Source of the DNA: Chelatococcus albus
GTDB lineage: Bacteria > Pseudomonadota > Alphaproteobacteria > Rhizobiales > Beijerinckiaceae
Length of the DNA stretch: 64,000 bases
Direction of reading: 5' to 3'
NCBI RefSeq assembly: GCF_030067675.1
Contig: NZ_JASJEV010000011.1
Span: 49,467-113,466 of the forward strand
Part shown: piece after piece, positions 43,737 to 52,791 of the stretch
How positions within the stretch are numbered: the first letter of the stretch is position 1
Layout: every line of letters starts with the position of its first letter
Notes under the pieces: generated by a model
Seen by the model: the letters and a program-made list of their open reading frames with translations, nothing else
The model's database searches: none
What the model was told of the DNA's origin: nothing
Position numbers and translations under genes: made by a program

Positions 43737-44474
43737 ATGTTCGATCTGAGCGGACGCAAGGCGCTCGTCACCGGCGCCACGGGCGGCATCGGCGGTGCCA
43801 TCGCCAGGGCGCTGCATGCCCAGGGCGCGGAGGTCGCCTTGTCCGGCACGCGGCGCGAGGCACTGGACGCGCTCGCCGGCGAACTCGGCGGCCGAACCCA
43901 CGTGGTGCCCGCCAACCTCTCCGACAAGGAGGCCGTGGAGGGCCTGGTGCCCGCTGCCGAGGCGGCGATGGGCGGGCTCGACATCCTCGTCAACAATGCC
44001 GGCATCACGCGCGACAATCTGTTCATGCGCATGAAGGACGAGGAGTGGGAGGCGGTCGTCGCCGTCAATCTCACCGCATCCTTCCGCCTGATGCGCGCCG
44101 CGGTGAAGACGATGATGCGCCGCCGCTACGGGCGCATCGTGTCCATCGGTTCCGTGGTCGGGACGACTGGCAACCCGGGGCAGGGCAATTACGCGGCCTC
44201 CAAGGCCGGTCTTGTCGGCATGAGCAAGGCGCTCGCGGCCGAGGTGGCGAGCCGCAACATCACGGTGAACTGTGTGGCGCCGGGCTTCATCGAGTCGCCG
44301 ATGACCGACGCGCTCAATGACAAGCAGCGGGAATCGATCCTGGCGAACGTGCCGGCGGGGCGGCTGGGCACGGGGCGCGATGTTGCCGCCGCCGTCCTCT
44401 ATCTCGCCTCCGAGGAAGCCGGTTACGTCACCGGTGCGACTTTGCATGTCAACGGCGGAATGGCAATGATCTGA
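43737..44474 (+). CDS. fabG: 3-Oxoacyl-[ACP] reductase
   Basis: This is a 245-aa NADPH-dependent SDR performing the first reduction of fatty-acid elongation. TGATGGIGG is at residues 12-20, NNAGITRDN near 86, catalytic Ser in IGSVVG, and YAASKAG near 151. It follows fabD after 14 nt (GGAGGA before the ATG), so they share a transcript. Confidence 0.96.
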   Translation: MFDLSGRKALVTGATGGIGGAIARALHAQGAEVALSGTRREALDALAGELGGRTHVVPANLSDKEAVEGLVPAAEAAMGGLDILVNNAGITRDNLFMRMKDEEWEAVVAVNLTASFRLMRAAVKTMMRRRYGRIVSIGSVVGTTGNPGQGNYAASKAGLVGMSKALAAEVASRNITVNCVAPGFIESPMTDALNDKQRESILANVPAGRLGTGRDVAAAVLYLASEEAGYVTGATLHVNGGMAMI

Positions 44475-44759
44475 AGGTGTTACGGCCTGTATCGGAATCA
44501 GGTTGAGAGCTCTTTTCTGCCTCTCGCCATCCCGATCGGGGTATGTTAACAACCGTTCACACCTGTCTCGCCGCCGGGCGCCGCAAGGCTTTGCGGTCCC
44601 GGCGCAGGCGGGGGCGCTGAGGCAGCCTGCGCAAGGCGCGGGCGATGCGGACGAGACGGTCGCCGGCCGGCCGCGCTCCGCGCCGAACAGCACCGAGCTT
44701 TCTCTTGTCCTGGGACGTGCCGTCCGAGGACCTCCGACGAGTGGAACGAGGACGAAGCA
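44475..44759 (+). promoter_or_regulatory. Probable acpP promoter region
   Basis: A 285-nt gap between fabG and acpP. The AT-richer section near 44540-44565 (GTATGTTAACAACC) is a plausible promoter area, in keeping with the much higher need for ACP than for FabDG. GGAACGAGGACGAAGCA before 44760 is the ribosome site. Confidence 0.4.
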
Positions 44760-44999
44760 ATGAGCGATATCGCCGAGCGCGTGAAGAAGATCGTTGTCGA
44801 GCACCTGGGCGTCGACGCCGAGAAGGTGACCGACAACGCCAATTTCATTGACGATCTCGGCGCCGACAGCCTCGACACCGTCGAGCTCGTCATGGCGTTC
44901 GAGGAGGAGTTCGGCGTCGAGATCCCGGACGATGCGGCCGAGACGATCGTCACGGTCGGCGATGCCATCAAGTTCCTTGAGAAGAACGCCTCGGCGTAA
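44760..44999 (+). CDS. acpP: Acyl carrier protein
   Basis: This is a 79-aa acidic four-helix protein carrying the growing acyl chain on phosphopantetheine. The attachment site is Ser37 in GADSLDTVE. Sequence and length match the housekeeping ACP. It is followed by a strong terminator, so it is probably expressed as a short abundant message. Confidence 0.97.
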   Translation: MSDIAERVKKIVVEHLGVDAEKVTDNANFIDDLGADSLDTVELVMAFEEEFGVEIPDDAAETIVTVGDAIKFLEKNASA

Positions 45000-45005
45000 G
45001 CATCG

Positions 45006-45060
45006 ATCGCGCGGAGCGCCCCGGGATGCTGTAGCATCGGGAGTGTCCGCGCGATTTTTC
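45006..45060 (+). terminator. Strong rho-independent terminator between acpP and fabF
   Basis: ATCGCGCGGA (45006-45015) pairs with TCCGCGCGAT (45046-45055), followed by TTTTC. A second stem inside, GGATGCT/AGCATC near 45023-45038, extends the hairpin. It starts 7 nt after the acpP stop and ends 27 nt before fabF. Confidence 0.85.
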
Positions 45061-45087
45061 TGTCTGCGGCAGTGATTTGAGCGTTCG

Positions 45088-46350
45088 ATGAGACGAGTCG
45101 TCGTCACCGGTCTTGGTATGGTTACGCCGCTCGGATGCGGCGTGGAGCCCACCTGGCAGCGCCTCATCGCGGGCGAAAGCGGAGCATCGAAGGTCGAGGC
45201 TTTCGACGTGTCCGACCTGCCCTGCCGCATCGCCTGCCAGATCCCGCGCGGCGACGGCTCGAACGGAACCTTCAATCCCGACCAGTGGATGGAGCCGAAG
45301 GAGCAGCGCAAGGTCGATCCCTTCATCGTCTATGCGATGACCGCGGCGAGGCAGGCGCTGGACGATGCCGGCTGGCATCCTGCCTCCTACGAGGATCAGG
45401 TCTCGACCGGCGTGCTCATCGGCTCCGGCATAGGCGGCATCGGCGGCATCTACGACGCCTCCATCACGCTCGCCGAGAAGGGGCCGCGGCGCATTTCGCC
45501 GTTCTTCATCCCGGGCCGTCTCATCAATCTCGCCTCGGGCTACGTCTCGATCGAGCACGGACTGAAGGGGCCGAACCATTCGGTCGTCACCGCCTGCTCC
45601 ACGGGCGCGCACGCCATCGGCGACGCCGCCCGCCTGATCGCGCTGGGCGATGCCGACGTCATGGTGGCGGGCGGCGCCGAGTCGCCGATCAATCGCCTGT
45701 CGCTCGCAGGGTTTGCCGCCTGCCGGGCGCTCTCGACGGGCTTCAACGAGGAGCCCACGCGCGCCTCACGCCCCTATGACCGGGATCGCGACGGCTTCGT
45801 CATGGGCGAGGGCGCGGGCGTGGTCGTGCTGGAGGACTACGAGCACGCCAAGGCGCGCGGCGCGAGGATCTATGCCGAGGTTGTGGGCTACGGCCTGTCC
45901 GGCGACGCCTATCACATCACGTCGCCCTCCGAGGACGGCGACGGCGCCTATCGCTGCATGCAGGCGGCATTGAAGCGCGCCGGGCTGTCGGCTGCCGACG
46001 TCGACTATGTCAACGCACACGGCACCTCGACACCGCTCGGCGACGAGATCGAGCTGCGCGCCATCGAGCGGCTGGCCGGCAATGCCGCCGGGCAGCTTGC
46101 GATGTCGTCGACGAAGTCGGCAGTGGGCCATCTGCTCGGCGCCGCCGGTGCGGTCGAGGCGATCTTCTCGATCCTTGCCATCCGCGACCAGATCGTTCCG
46201 CCGACGCTGAACCTCGACAATCCCTCCGTCGAGACGGCCATCGACCTCGTGCCGCACCAGGCCAGGAAGCGCGAGATCGAGGTCGCCCTGTCCAATTCCT
46301 TCGGCTTCGGCGGTACGAACGCCTCGCTCGTGCTGCGGCGCATGGCCTAG
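45088..46350 (+). CDS. fabF: 3-Oxoacyl-[ACP] synthase II
   Basis: This is a 420-aa condensing enzyme that elongates acyl-ACP with malonyl-ACP. The catalytic triad is complete: Cys170 in TACSTGAHA, His in NAHGTSTPLGD, and His in GHLLGAAGA. The N-terminal RRVVVTGLGMVTPLG is standard. No good Shine-Dalgarno is visible. It lies behind the acpP terminator, so its expression needs readthrough or a promoter in the short gap. Confidence 0.96.
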   Translation: MRRVVVTGLGMVTPLGCGVEPTWQRLIAGESGASKVEAFDVSDLPCRIACQIPRGDGSNGTFNPDQWMEPKEQRKVDPFIVYAMTAARQALDDAGWHPASYEDQVSTGVLIGSGIGGIGGIYDASITLAEKGPRRISPFFIPGRLINLASGYVSIEHGLKGPNHSVVTACSTGAHAIGDAARLIALGDADVMVAGGAESPINRLSLAGFAACRALSTGFNEEPTRASRPYDRDRDGFVMGEGAGVVVLEDYEHAKARGARIYAEVVGYGLSGDAYHITSPSEDGDGAYRCMQAALKRAGLSAADVDYVNAHGTSTPLGDEIELRAIERLAGNAAGQLAMSSTKSAVGHLLGAAGAVEAIFSILAIRDQIVPPTLNLDNPSVETAIDLVPHQARKREIEVALSNSFGFGGTNASLVLRRMA

Positions 46351-46358
46351 CTCACGGA

Positions 46359-46384
46359 GCGCCTGGACTGAGCAGTCCAAGCGC
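46359..46384 (+). terminator. Stem-loop after fabF
   Basis: GCGC-C-TGGACT pairs with AGTCCA-A-GCGC around a 4-nt loop (one mismatch), 8 nt after the fabF stop; no T-run. Confidence 0.55.
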
Positions 46385-46744
46385 GCGAGGATGATTGCGG
46401 TTGGCGAGCTGCGGCCGCCGGTCGAAGGGTGGTATTGCGCGCTTGCGCCCCGTGCTTCGACGTGGAAGCGGGTACCGGCTCGCTTTCGCCATAATCCGCG
46501 TTAGGGTTACGGCGCCGGCTGGGCCAAGCGGTCGCCGGTGAGTCGCGTCCGGCGGGGACCCCGGTTCAACGGTGCGCTCCGCAGGGTCGAGGCTTTTTGG
46601 TTGGGCGCCGGCGGGCAGTGTCGTTCGGGGCCGGACCAGGAGTGGATCGAGGAGTCGTGGCCGGCTCTCCGCCAGCGAATGGATGACATTCGCCGGCAGT
46701 TGGCTGCAAGGCCCGGCCGTTTTCGAAGGAAGCCGAGCCATCTG
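46385..46744 (+). other. Intergenic region before mltG
   Basis: About 360 nt. The mltG reading frame is open back to 46538, and an ATG at 46679 could be used instead of 46745. The rest shows GC-rich palindromes but no gene or recognisable RNA. Confidence 0.4.
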
Positions 46745-48148
46745 ATGGCTGACGACAATCACGACGCACTCGCTGAACGCGACAACGATCATTCCGGCGA
46801 GCGTGCCGCAGCGCCACGCGTCGCGCCCCGCAGCCCGAGCGAAGCGATCAAGCCCATGGCGGCGCCTCCACCGCCGCCGAAGACGGTTCGTCGGCGGCGC
46901 GGCGGCTTCCTCTCGGCCCTCAGCGGATTCTTCACCTTCCTCGCCGTGGCGGCCCTCGGCGTCGGTGGGGCCGTCTATGTGGGAAAGCGCCAGTTCTCGA
47001 CGCCGGGGCCGCTGGCGGAGGACAAGGTCGTCATCGTCAAGGGCGGCAATCAGGCCGTGGCCGAGACGCTGCAGCGAGAGGGCGTCATCTCGCAGCCGAT
47101 GCTCTTCGTCATCGGCCTGCACCTGTCCGGCGCGAACGACGACATCAAGGCGGGCGAGTACCTCTTCAGGCAGGGCGCCAGCATGCGCGACGTGATGGAC
47201 ACGCTCGTTGCCGGCCGGACCGTGCTGCACTCCATCACCATTCCCGAGGGGCTCACCAGCGAGCAGATCGTTGCGCGGCTGATGGAGATCGACGTTCTGA
47301 CCGGCGAGGTCCGTGAGCCGCCGCGGGAAGGCAGCCTCCTGCCCGAGACCTACAAGGTGCCGCGCGGCACGACCCGCCAGTCGATCATCGAGCGAATGGC
47401 GCAAGATCAACGCAAGGTCGTCAACGAGGTCTGGGCGCGCCGCTCGCCCGAGCTGCCGATCAGGACCCCGCACGAACTCGTCACCCTCGCCTCCATCGTC
47501 GAGAAGGAGACCGGCCGTGCCGACGAGCGCACGCGCGTCGCGGGCGTCTTCATCAATCGCCTGCAGAAGAAGATGAAGCTGCAGTCGGACCCGACCATCG
47601 TCTACGGCATCGTGGGCGGCAAGGGTACGCTCGGTCGCGGCATCCTGAAGAGCGAGATCAACCAGGCCACGCCCTACAACACCTACGTGATCGACGGCCT
47701 GCCGCCGGGGCCCATCGCCAATCCGGGCCGGGCGGCGCTCGAGGCGGCGGCCAATCCTTCGCGCACCAGGGATCTCTACTTCGTGGCCGACGGCAACGGC
47801 GGCCACGTCTTCGCCGAGACCCTCGACCAGCACGCGAAGAACGTTGCTCGCTGGCGGCAGATCGAGGCGCAGAAGGCGGCGGCGGGCAAGGCGGATACCG
47901 CGGTCGACCGCGTCGATCCCACCAAGGACGATGTGCGCGGCGATGCCCCGGCCGTGCCGGCCGGTGCGGCCGCCTTCGCACCGACCGGCGTCGAAACCTT
48001 CCCCGTGCCGGCCGGCCGCCAGCCCGGCGGCAAGCCGGGGCAGCGCAGCCGCGCCTTCGACGCGTCCGAGGGCACCGACAGGGACCCGCTGCGCAACAAG
48101 ACCTACGACCTCAACTCGCCGAAAACGGTGCCCGCCATCCGTCCGTGA
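46745..48148 (+). CDS. mltG: Endolytic murein transglycosylase
   Basis: This is a 467-aa YceG-like protein. A cytoplasmic, Pro/Arg-rich N-terminus is followed by one membrane helix (about residues 60-80, FFTFLAVAALGVGGAVYVG) and the periplasmic YceG domain. The catalytic Glu lies in LASIVEKETG, with QSDPTIVYG and YNTYVIDGLPPGPIANPG downstream. It cuts nascent glycan strands and limits their length. The C-terminal ~90 residues are a low-complexity extension. Placement after fabF and before yicC-gmk is usual in the order. Confidence 0.93.
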   Translation: MADDNHDALAERDNDHSGERAAAPRVAPRSPSEAIKPMAAPPPPPKTVRRRRGGFLSALSGFFTFLAVAALGVGGAVYVGKRQFSTPGPLAEDKVVIVKGGNQAVAETLQREGVISQPMLFVIGLHLSGANDDIKAGEYLFRQGASMRDVMDTLVAGRTVLHSITIPEGLTSEQIVARLMEIDVLTGEVREPPREGSLLPETYKVPRGTTRQSIIERMAQDQRKVVNEVWARRSPELPIRTPHELVTLASIVEKETGRADERTRVAGVFINRLQKKMKLQSDPTIVYGIVGGKGTLGRGILKSEINQATPYNTYVIDGLPPGPIANPGRAALEAAANPSRTRDLYFVADGNGGHVFAETLDQHAKNVARWRQIEAQKAAAGKADTAVDRVDPTKDDVRGDAPAVPAGAAAFAPTGVETFPVPAGRQPGGKPGQRSRAFDASEGTDRDPLRNKTYDLNSPKTVPAIRP

Positions 48149-48322
48149 CGGAACGGCCCGCGGCCCCGGGGGCGAGCGTCAAGCACCTCGGAAGTGGCGG
48201 CCGACGCCGTGCGGGAGCGGCACCGGGCGTCACATGGGGAGAGCCTGCGTCAGGGCGCTTGAGGGGGCCGAGGGCGCGCACTATGGTGCCGGCCTTCCGC
48301 AGCAGGGCTTCGGGCGCTTTTC

Positions 48323-49210
48323 ATGACGATCGCAAGTATGACGGGCTTTGCCCGCGAGGCGGGCATTACCGGGCCCTACCGGTGGGCATGGGAGCTGAAG
48401 ACGGTCAATGCGCGAGGGCTCGACGTGCGGCTGCGGACGCCGCCGGGATACGATGCGCTCGGCGAGGAAGCCCGCCAGACGATCGGCAAGGCCATCGGTC
48501 GGGGCACTTGCCACGCGGGCCTGACGATCACCCGCTCTGAGGCCGAGCCGACGGTGCGGGTGAACGAGAATGTGCTCGGCGCGCTCGTGGCGGCCGTGGG
48601 CCGCATGACGCTGCCTGCGGCGGTCGGCCCAGCGTCCCTCGACGGGCTGCTCGCCGTGCGCGGCGTGGTCGAGGTGGTCGAGAACGCCGACGACGAGGCC
48701 CTTGCCGAGGCGCTTCTCGCCGACCTTCGCGCGGCGCTCGCCCGGGCGCTCGATGCACTTCTGGCGGCTCGGCGCGGCGAAGGAGCGGCCCTCAGCACGA
48801 TTCTCCTCAACCATCTCGACGGCATCGCCCATCTCACCGAGGCCGCCGAACTCTGCCCGGCCCGGCGCCCCGAGGCGATCAGGGCGCGCCTTGCGGAGCA
48901 GGTCGCGAGCCTCGTCGAGGCGAACGGCGGCCTCGACCCGCAGCGCCTGCACCAGGAGGCGGTCCTCCTTGCCGCGAAGGCCGACATCCGCGAAGAGCTC
49001 GATCGCCTCAGGGCCCATGTCGCGGCGGCGCGCGCCCTGCTCGCCGAGGGCGGCGTGATCGGCCGCCGCCTCGACTTCCTGGCGCAGGAGTTCTCGCGGG
49101 AGGCGAACACGCTCTGTGCCAAGGCCAATGATGTGTCGCTGACCACGATCGGCCTCGATCTGAAGACGGTCGTCGAGCAGTTCCGCGAACAGGTTCAGAA
49201 CGTCGAGTGA
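48323..49210 (+). CDS. yicC: YicC/YloC-family endoribonuclease
   Basis: This is a 295-aa protein of the YicC family, shown in other bacteria to be an endoribonuclease. The N-terminal MTGFAREAG and WELKTVNARGLDVRLR segments and the C-terminal DUF1732 region (RLDFLAQEFSREANTLCAKA) are highly conserved. Its stop overlaps the GTG start of gmk by three bases (GTGA), indicating coupled translation, the usual partner arrangement. Confidence 0.94.
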   Translation: MTIASMTGFAREAGITGPYRWAWELKTVNARGLDVRLRTPPGYDALGEEARQTIGKAIGRGTCHAGLTITRSEAEPTVRVNENVLGALVAAVGRMTLPAAVGPASLDGLLAVRGVVEVVENADDEALAEALLADLRAALARALDALLAARRGEGAALSTILLNHLDGIAHLTEAAELCPARRPEAIRARLAEQVASLVEANGGLDPQRLHQEAVLLAAKADIREELDRLRAHVAAARALLAEGGVIGRRLDFLAQEFSREANTLCAKANDVSLTTIGLDLKTVVEQFREQVQNVE

Positions 49211-49863
49211 GCGTGATGACGGCAGACAAGAGCATCACCCGTCGCGGCCTCGTGCTGATCCTGTCCTCGCCCTCGGGGGCGGGCAAGACGACGCTGACGC
49301 GCAACCTGATCGAGAAGGCGGAGCTGGAGCTTCGCCTGTCGATCTCGGTAACGACGCGGCCGCGCCGGCCCTCCGAGATCGACGGCGTCCACTACCATTT
49401 CATCGAGAAGGACCAGTTCGTCTTCCAGCGCGATCGCGGCGACCTGCTCGAATGGGCCGAAGTCCATGGCAATTTCTACGGCACGCCGCGCAAGCCGGTG
49501 GAGCAGGCACTGGCCGCCGGCCGGGACATGGTCTTCGACATCGACTGGCAGGGCACGCAGCAGATCGTCGAGAAGATGCGCGACGACGTCGTCACGGTCT
49601 TCATCCTGCCGCCGTCGATGGCTGAGCTGAAGGCCCGCCTTGTGCGCCGGGCCGAGGACGCGCCGGAGGTCATCGCCCAACGGCTGGAGAACGCCCGTGG
49701 TGAGATCTCGCGGTGGGCGCTCTACGACTACGTTCTGGTCAACGAGGATCTGGGTGTCACCTTCCGCGACCTCGAGATGATCCTGCACAGCGAGCGCCTG
49801 AAGCGCGAGCGCCGCGTCGGCCTTTCGGCCTTCGTGGACAGGTTGCTGGCGGAACGCTGCTGA
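49207..49863 (+). CDS. gmk: Guanylate kinase
   Basis: This is a 218-aa enzyme that phosphorylates GMP to GDP. P-loop SSPSGAGKTT is at residues 20-29, followed by the GMP-binding region SVTTRPRRPSEIDGVHYHFI and DIDWQGTQQI. The GTG at 49207 overlaps the yicC stop; an ATG three codons later (49216) is also possible. It converges on the DMT transporter gene with only 10 nt between the stops. Confidence 0.95.
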   Translation: MSVMTADKSITRRGLVLILSSPSGAGKTTLTRNLIEKAELELRLSISVTTRPRRPSEIDGVHYHFIEKDQFVFQRDRGDLLEWAEVHGNFYGTPRKPVEQALAAGRDMVFDIDWQGTQQIVEKMRDDVVTVFILPPSMAELKARLVRRAEDAPEVIAQRLENARGEISRWALYDYVLVNEDLGVTFRDLEMILHSERLKRERRVGLSAFVDRLLAERC

Positions 49864-49873
49864 TGGGCCCCTC

Positions 49874-50776
49874 TCAGGCGGCTGCCGCACGCCGCCTGGC
49901 CCATTCGGCAATCACGATGCCCGTGGCGATCACGCTGACCGAGGCCCACACGGCGGCGCTGTAGCTCTCGCCGAAGAGCAGCGCGCCCGCGAGCAGGCCG
50001 AAGCCCGCTCCGACATAGCCCATCTGGCTGAAGGTGACGATGCCGGCCGACTTCTGCAGCTCGAAATAGAGAATCCAGCCGAAGGCGGCGAGAACCGCGA
50101 CGGCCGCGAGGTAGGTGTAGCCCGCGTCCTGGACGGGCAGCACCGGCGAATTCGGCGCGAGCAGCGTCAGGCCACAGATCGCCGTGCCAAGCCACAGCCC
50201 GGCGCCGAGCGCCATGGCGAGCGCGAGATCGAAGGAAGTCGCGCCGGGAGGCCAATTGCGGGCGCGGAAGATGTTGCCTCCGGCGATGGCGAAGGGCGCG
50301 AGCATGGCGAGCGCGATCCAGATGATCTCTCCGCCGATCGAAGCCGATCGGGCGAAGGCGAGCCAGACCGCCCCGGCGCAGGCGACGGCGAGGCCGAGCG
50401 TCCGCAGGGCAGTCGCCCGCTCCATGCCGAGCGTGACGGCAAGGGCGAAGGTGAGCGGGGTCGGAAAGGCATAGGCGAGCGCGGCGATGCCGCCGCCGAT
50501 CCGCGGCGCCGCGGCGAAGACGAGGGCCTGCGGCAGGGCGATGGACAGGAGGCCCGCCACGAGCCCGTAGCGGACCAGGCGCGCATTCGGGGCCGACACC
50601 TGCCGGCGTGCGAGCCCGAGGACGCAGAGGAGGATGGCGGCCCCACCCGAGAGGGCGAGCGCGAAGGTGAGCGGCGGAGCGCCCGCGGCGCTCGCGAACT
50701 TGGCCATGTGCGTATAGGCGGCGAGTACGGCGCCGTTGGCGAGGAGAAGGACGGTCGTTCTGTCGATGACTTGCAT
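49874..50776 (-). CDS. DMT-superfamily (EamA) transporter
   Basis: This is a ~300-aa inner-membrane protein with about ten helices arranged as two EamA repeats (about residues 5-140 and 155-290). Such proteins export small metabolites. The substrate is unknown. No Shine-Dalgarno precedes the ATG at 50776, and the frame is open to 50872, so the true start may lie upstream. It is inserted between gmk and the rsmA operon, which are often closer in relatives. Confidence 0.85.
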   Translation of the reverse strand: MQVIDRTTVLLLANGAVLAAYTHMAKFASAAGAPPLTFALALSGGAAILLCVLGLARRQVSAPNARLVRYGLVAGLLSIALPQALVFAAAPRIGGGIAALAYAFPTPLTFALAVTLGMERATALRTLGLAVACAGAVWLAFARSASIGGEIIWIALAMLAPFAIAGGNIFRARNWPPGATSFDLALAMALGAGLWLGTAICGLTLLAPNSPVLPVQDAGYTYLAAVAVLAAFGWILYFELQKSAGIVTFSQMGYVGAGFGLLAGALLFGESYSAAVWASVSVIATGIVIAEWARRRAAAA

Positions 50777-50893
50777 GGGGAGGCAAACCGGGCGAGGGGC
50801 CGCGCTGGCGGGCGGCTGGATGCGCGAAAACGTGGTAACTCCAGGCACCACGTACAGATTGCGCAGCCGCAAGGGGATCTTGCGTCGGTGAGG

Positions 50894-51751
50894 CTAGCGC
50901 GATTCCCGCATTGCGTCCCAGGCGCGGGCGAGGGCGACGTAATCCTGCACGGGAATGTCCTCGGCGCGCGCCGTAGGGGGAAGGCCGGCAGCCTCGATCA
51001 GCGCCAGTGGTGCCTGCGTGAGGCTCTTGAGGCTCTGCCGCAACATCTTGCGGCGCTGGCCGAAGGCAGCCTGCGTGACCGCCTCGAGCGCTCCGAGCCG
51101 ACAGGGCAGAGGCTCGCGCCGTGGCACGAGATTGACGACGGAGGAGGTGACCTTGGGCGGCGGCACGAAGGCCGACGGCGCGACGTCGAAGAGGATGGAG
51201 GCGCGCGTGCGCCAGCCACACAGGACGGCGAGACGACCGTAGTCCTTGGGCTTGTTCTCGTCCGCGACGATGCGCTCCGCCACCTCGCGCTGGAACATCA
51301 GCGTCAGTGACTCCCACCACGGCGGCCAGGCCTCGGCGGCGATCCAGCCGGTCAGGAGCGCGGTGCCGACGTTGTAGGGCAGATTGGCGACGATGCGCGC
51401 CGGCTCGTTGCCGACGAGTGCGGCGAGATCGACGCAGAGCGCGTCACCTTCGATCACCGTCAGCCGCCCGGGGTAGCGGGCGGCGATTTCCGCGAGGGCG
51501 GGCAGGCAGCGCGCATCGCGTTCGACGGCGATCACCCGTTTGGTGCCGAGCGCGAGCAGCGCCCTGGTCAGTCCCCCGGGGCCTGGACCGATCTCGACGA
51601 CGGTTGCCCCTTCGAGCGGTCCTGAAGCGCGCGCGATGCGCGCCGTCAGGTTGAGATCGAAGAGGAAATTCTGGCCGAGTGCCTTCCGGGCCATAAGGTC
51701 GTACTTGCGGACGACCTCGCGCAGGGGGGGCAGATCGTCTATGGCGCTCAT
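50894..51751 (-). CDS. rsmA: 16S rRNA (adenine1518-N6/adenine1519-N6)-dimethyltransferase
   Basis: This is a 285-aa KsgA-type methyltransferase that dimethylates two adenines near the 3' end of 16S rRNA. SAM motif [13 protein letters not shown] is near residues 48-60, and the catalytic motif NLPYNVGT near 123. [10 protein letters not shown] near the N-terminus is typical. Its ATG overlaps the pdxA stop (ATGA), so it is the last gene of the lptFGD-pdxA-rsmA operon. Confidence 0.95.
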   Translation of the reverse strand: MSAIDDLPPLREVVRKYDLMARKALGQNFLFDLNLTARIARASGPLEGATVVEIGPGPGGLTRALLALGTKRVIAVERDARCLPALAEIAARYPGRLTVIEGDALCVDLAALVGNEPARIVANLPYNVGTALLTGWIAAEAWPPWWESLTLMFQREVAERIVADENKPKDYGRLAVLCGWRTRASILFDVAPSAFVPPPKVTSSVVNLVPRREPLPCRLGALEAVTQAAFGQRRKMLRQSLKSLTQAPLALIEAAGLPPTARAEDIPVQDYVALARAWDAMRESR

Positions 51752-52791
51752 GCCCCGGCCTGCCGCTCGTTCGCGGCGAGACGCGCTGCGAGCACGAGCG
51801 CGGCGCAGAGGCTGTCCGGCCGTGCCACGCCCCGCCCGGCGATGTCGAAGGCCGTGCCGTGGTCGGGGGAGGTGCGCACGAAGGGCAGGCCGAGCGTGAC
51901 GTTCACCGCCTCGTCGAAGGCGATGGTCTTGATCGGGACGAGCGCCTGATCGTGATACATGGCGAGCACGGCATCGTAGGTGGCGCGTGCTCGGGCATGG
52001 AAGAGCGTATCGGCAGGAGAGGGCCCGCGCGCGTCGATGCCTTCCCGACACAGCCGCTCGACCGCCGGCGCGATGACCGCGTCGTCCTCCCGTCCCAGGA
52101 CCCCGCCTTCGCCGGCGTGTGGGTTGAGCCCCGCCAGCGCGAGGCGAGGATGCGCCACGCCGAAGCGGCGCGCGAGATCGCGGGCGACAATGCGCCCGGT
52201 CTCGACGATGAGATCCGTCGTCAGGAGATCCGGGACGGCCCGCAGCGGGACGTGGATGGTCACGGGCACCACCGCGAGCGCTTCGCTCCACAGCATCATC
52301 ACGGGCAGCGGTGCGGCCTGGCCCGGCGTTGCAGCGAGCGCAGCAAGATATTCCGTGTGGCCGGGATGCCGAAAGCCGGCGGCATAGAGCACGCGCTTGG
52401 CAATCGGGTTGGTGACCACGGCCGAAGCCGCGCCCGACCGCACCAGCGCGACCGCCTGATCGATCGAGGCGAGTGTCGCAGCCGCGGTCCCTGGGTCCGG
52501 TCTCCCGGCTTCGGCCATGACCGGCAGGCCGAGAGGCACGACGGGCAGAACGTCGACGAAGGCGTCGATGGCCGCTCCCGGCGCGACCTCGGCGATGGGA
52601 ACGGCGAGGCCGAGATGCTCGGCCGTCCGACGCAGGAGCATCGGATCGGTGAGCGCGACAAAGGGCGGAATGTGGCGCTCGTGTCGAGCCAGCCAAGCCT
52701 TGAGTGTCAGCTCCGGTCCGATGCCGGCCGGATCGCCCTGGGTCAGGGCAATGGGCACCACCTCGGTTCGATAGGCCCGACGCGCTGTCAC
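51748..52791 (-). CDS. pdxA: 4-Hydroxythreonine-4-phosphate dehydrogenase
   Basis: This is a 347-aa NAD-dependent enzyme of pyridoxal-5'-phosphate synthesis. [12 protein letters not shown] is near residues 19-30, metal-ligand His occur in GHTEYLAAL and in [11 protein letters not shown], and [13 protein letters not shown] is near the C-terminus. The GTG at 52791 is chosen because it overlaps the lptD stop (GTGA); the GTG codons about 12 residues later are possible alternatives. It is coupled at both ends, to lptD and rsmA. Confidence 0.94.
   Translation of the reverse strand: MTARRAYRTEVVPIALTQGDPAGIGPELTLKAWLARHERHIPPFVALTDPMLLRRTAEHLGLAVPIAEVAPGAAIDAFVDVLPVVPLGLPVMAEAGRPDPGTAAATLASIDQAVALVRSGAASAVVTNPIAKRVLYAAGFRHPGHTEYLAALAATPGQAAPLPVMMLWSEALAVVPVTIHVPLRAVPDLLTTDLIVETGRIVARDLARRFGVAHPRLALAGLNPHAGEGGVLGREDDAVIAPAVERLCREGIDARGPSPADTLFHARARATYDAVLAMYHDQALVPIKTIAFDEAVNVTLGLPFVRTSPDHGTAFDIAGRGVARPDSLCAALVLAARLAANERQAGA

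Noticed and set aside
46510..46590. tRNA-like stretch (GGTTCAA-like motif with flanking G/C runs) upstream of mltG
   Set aside because: The T-loop does not match GGTTCGANTC, and no acceptor or anticodon stem can be formed consistently.
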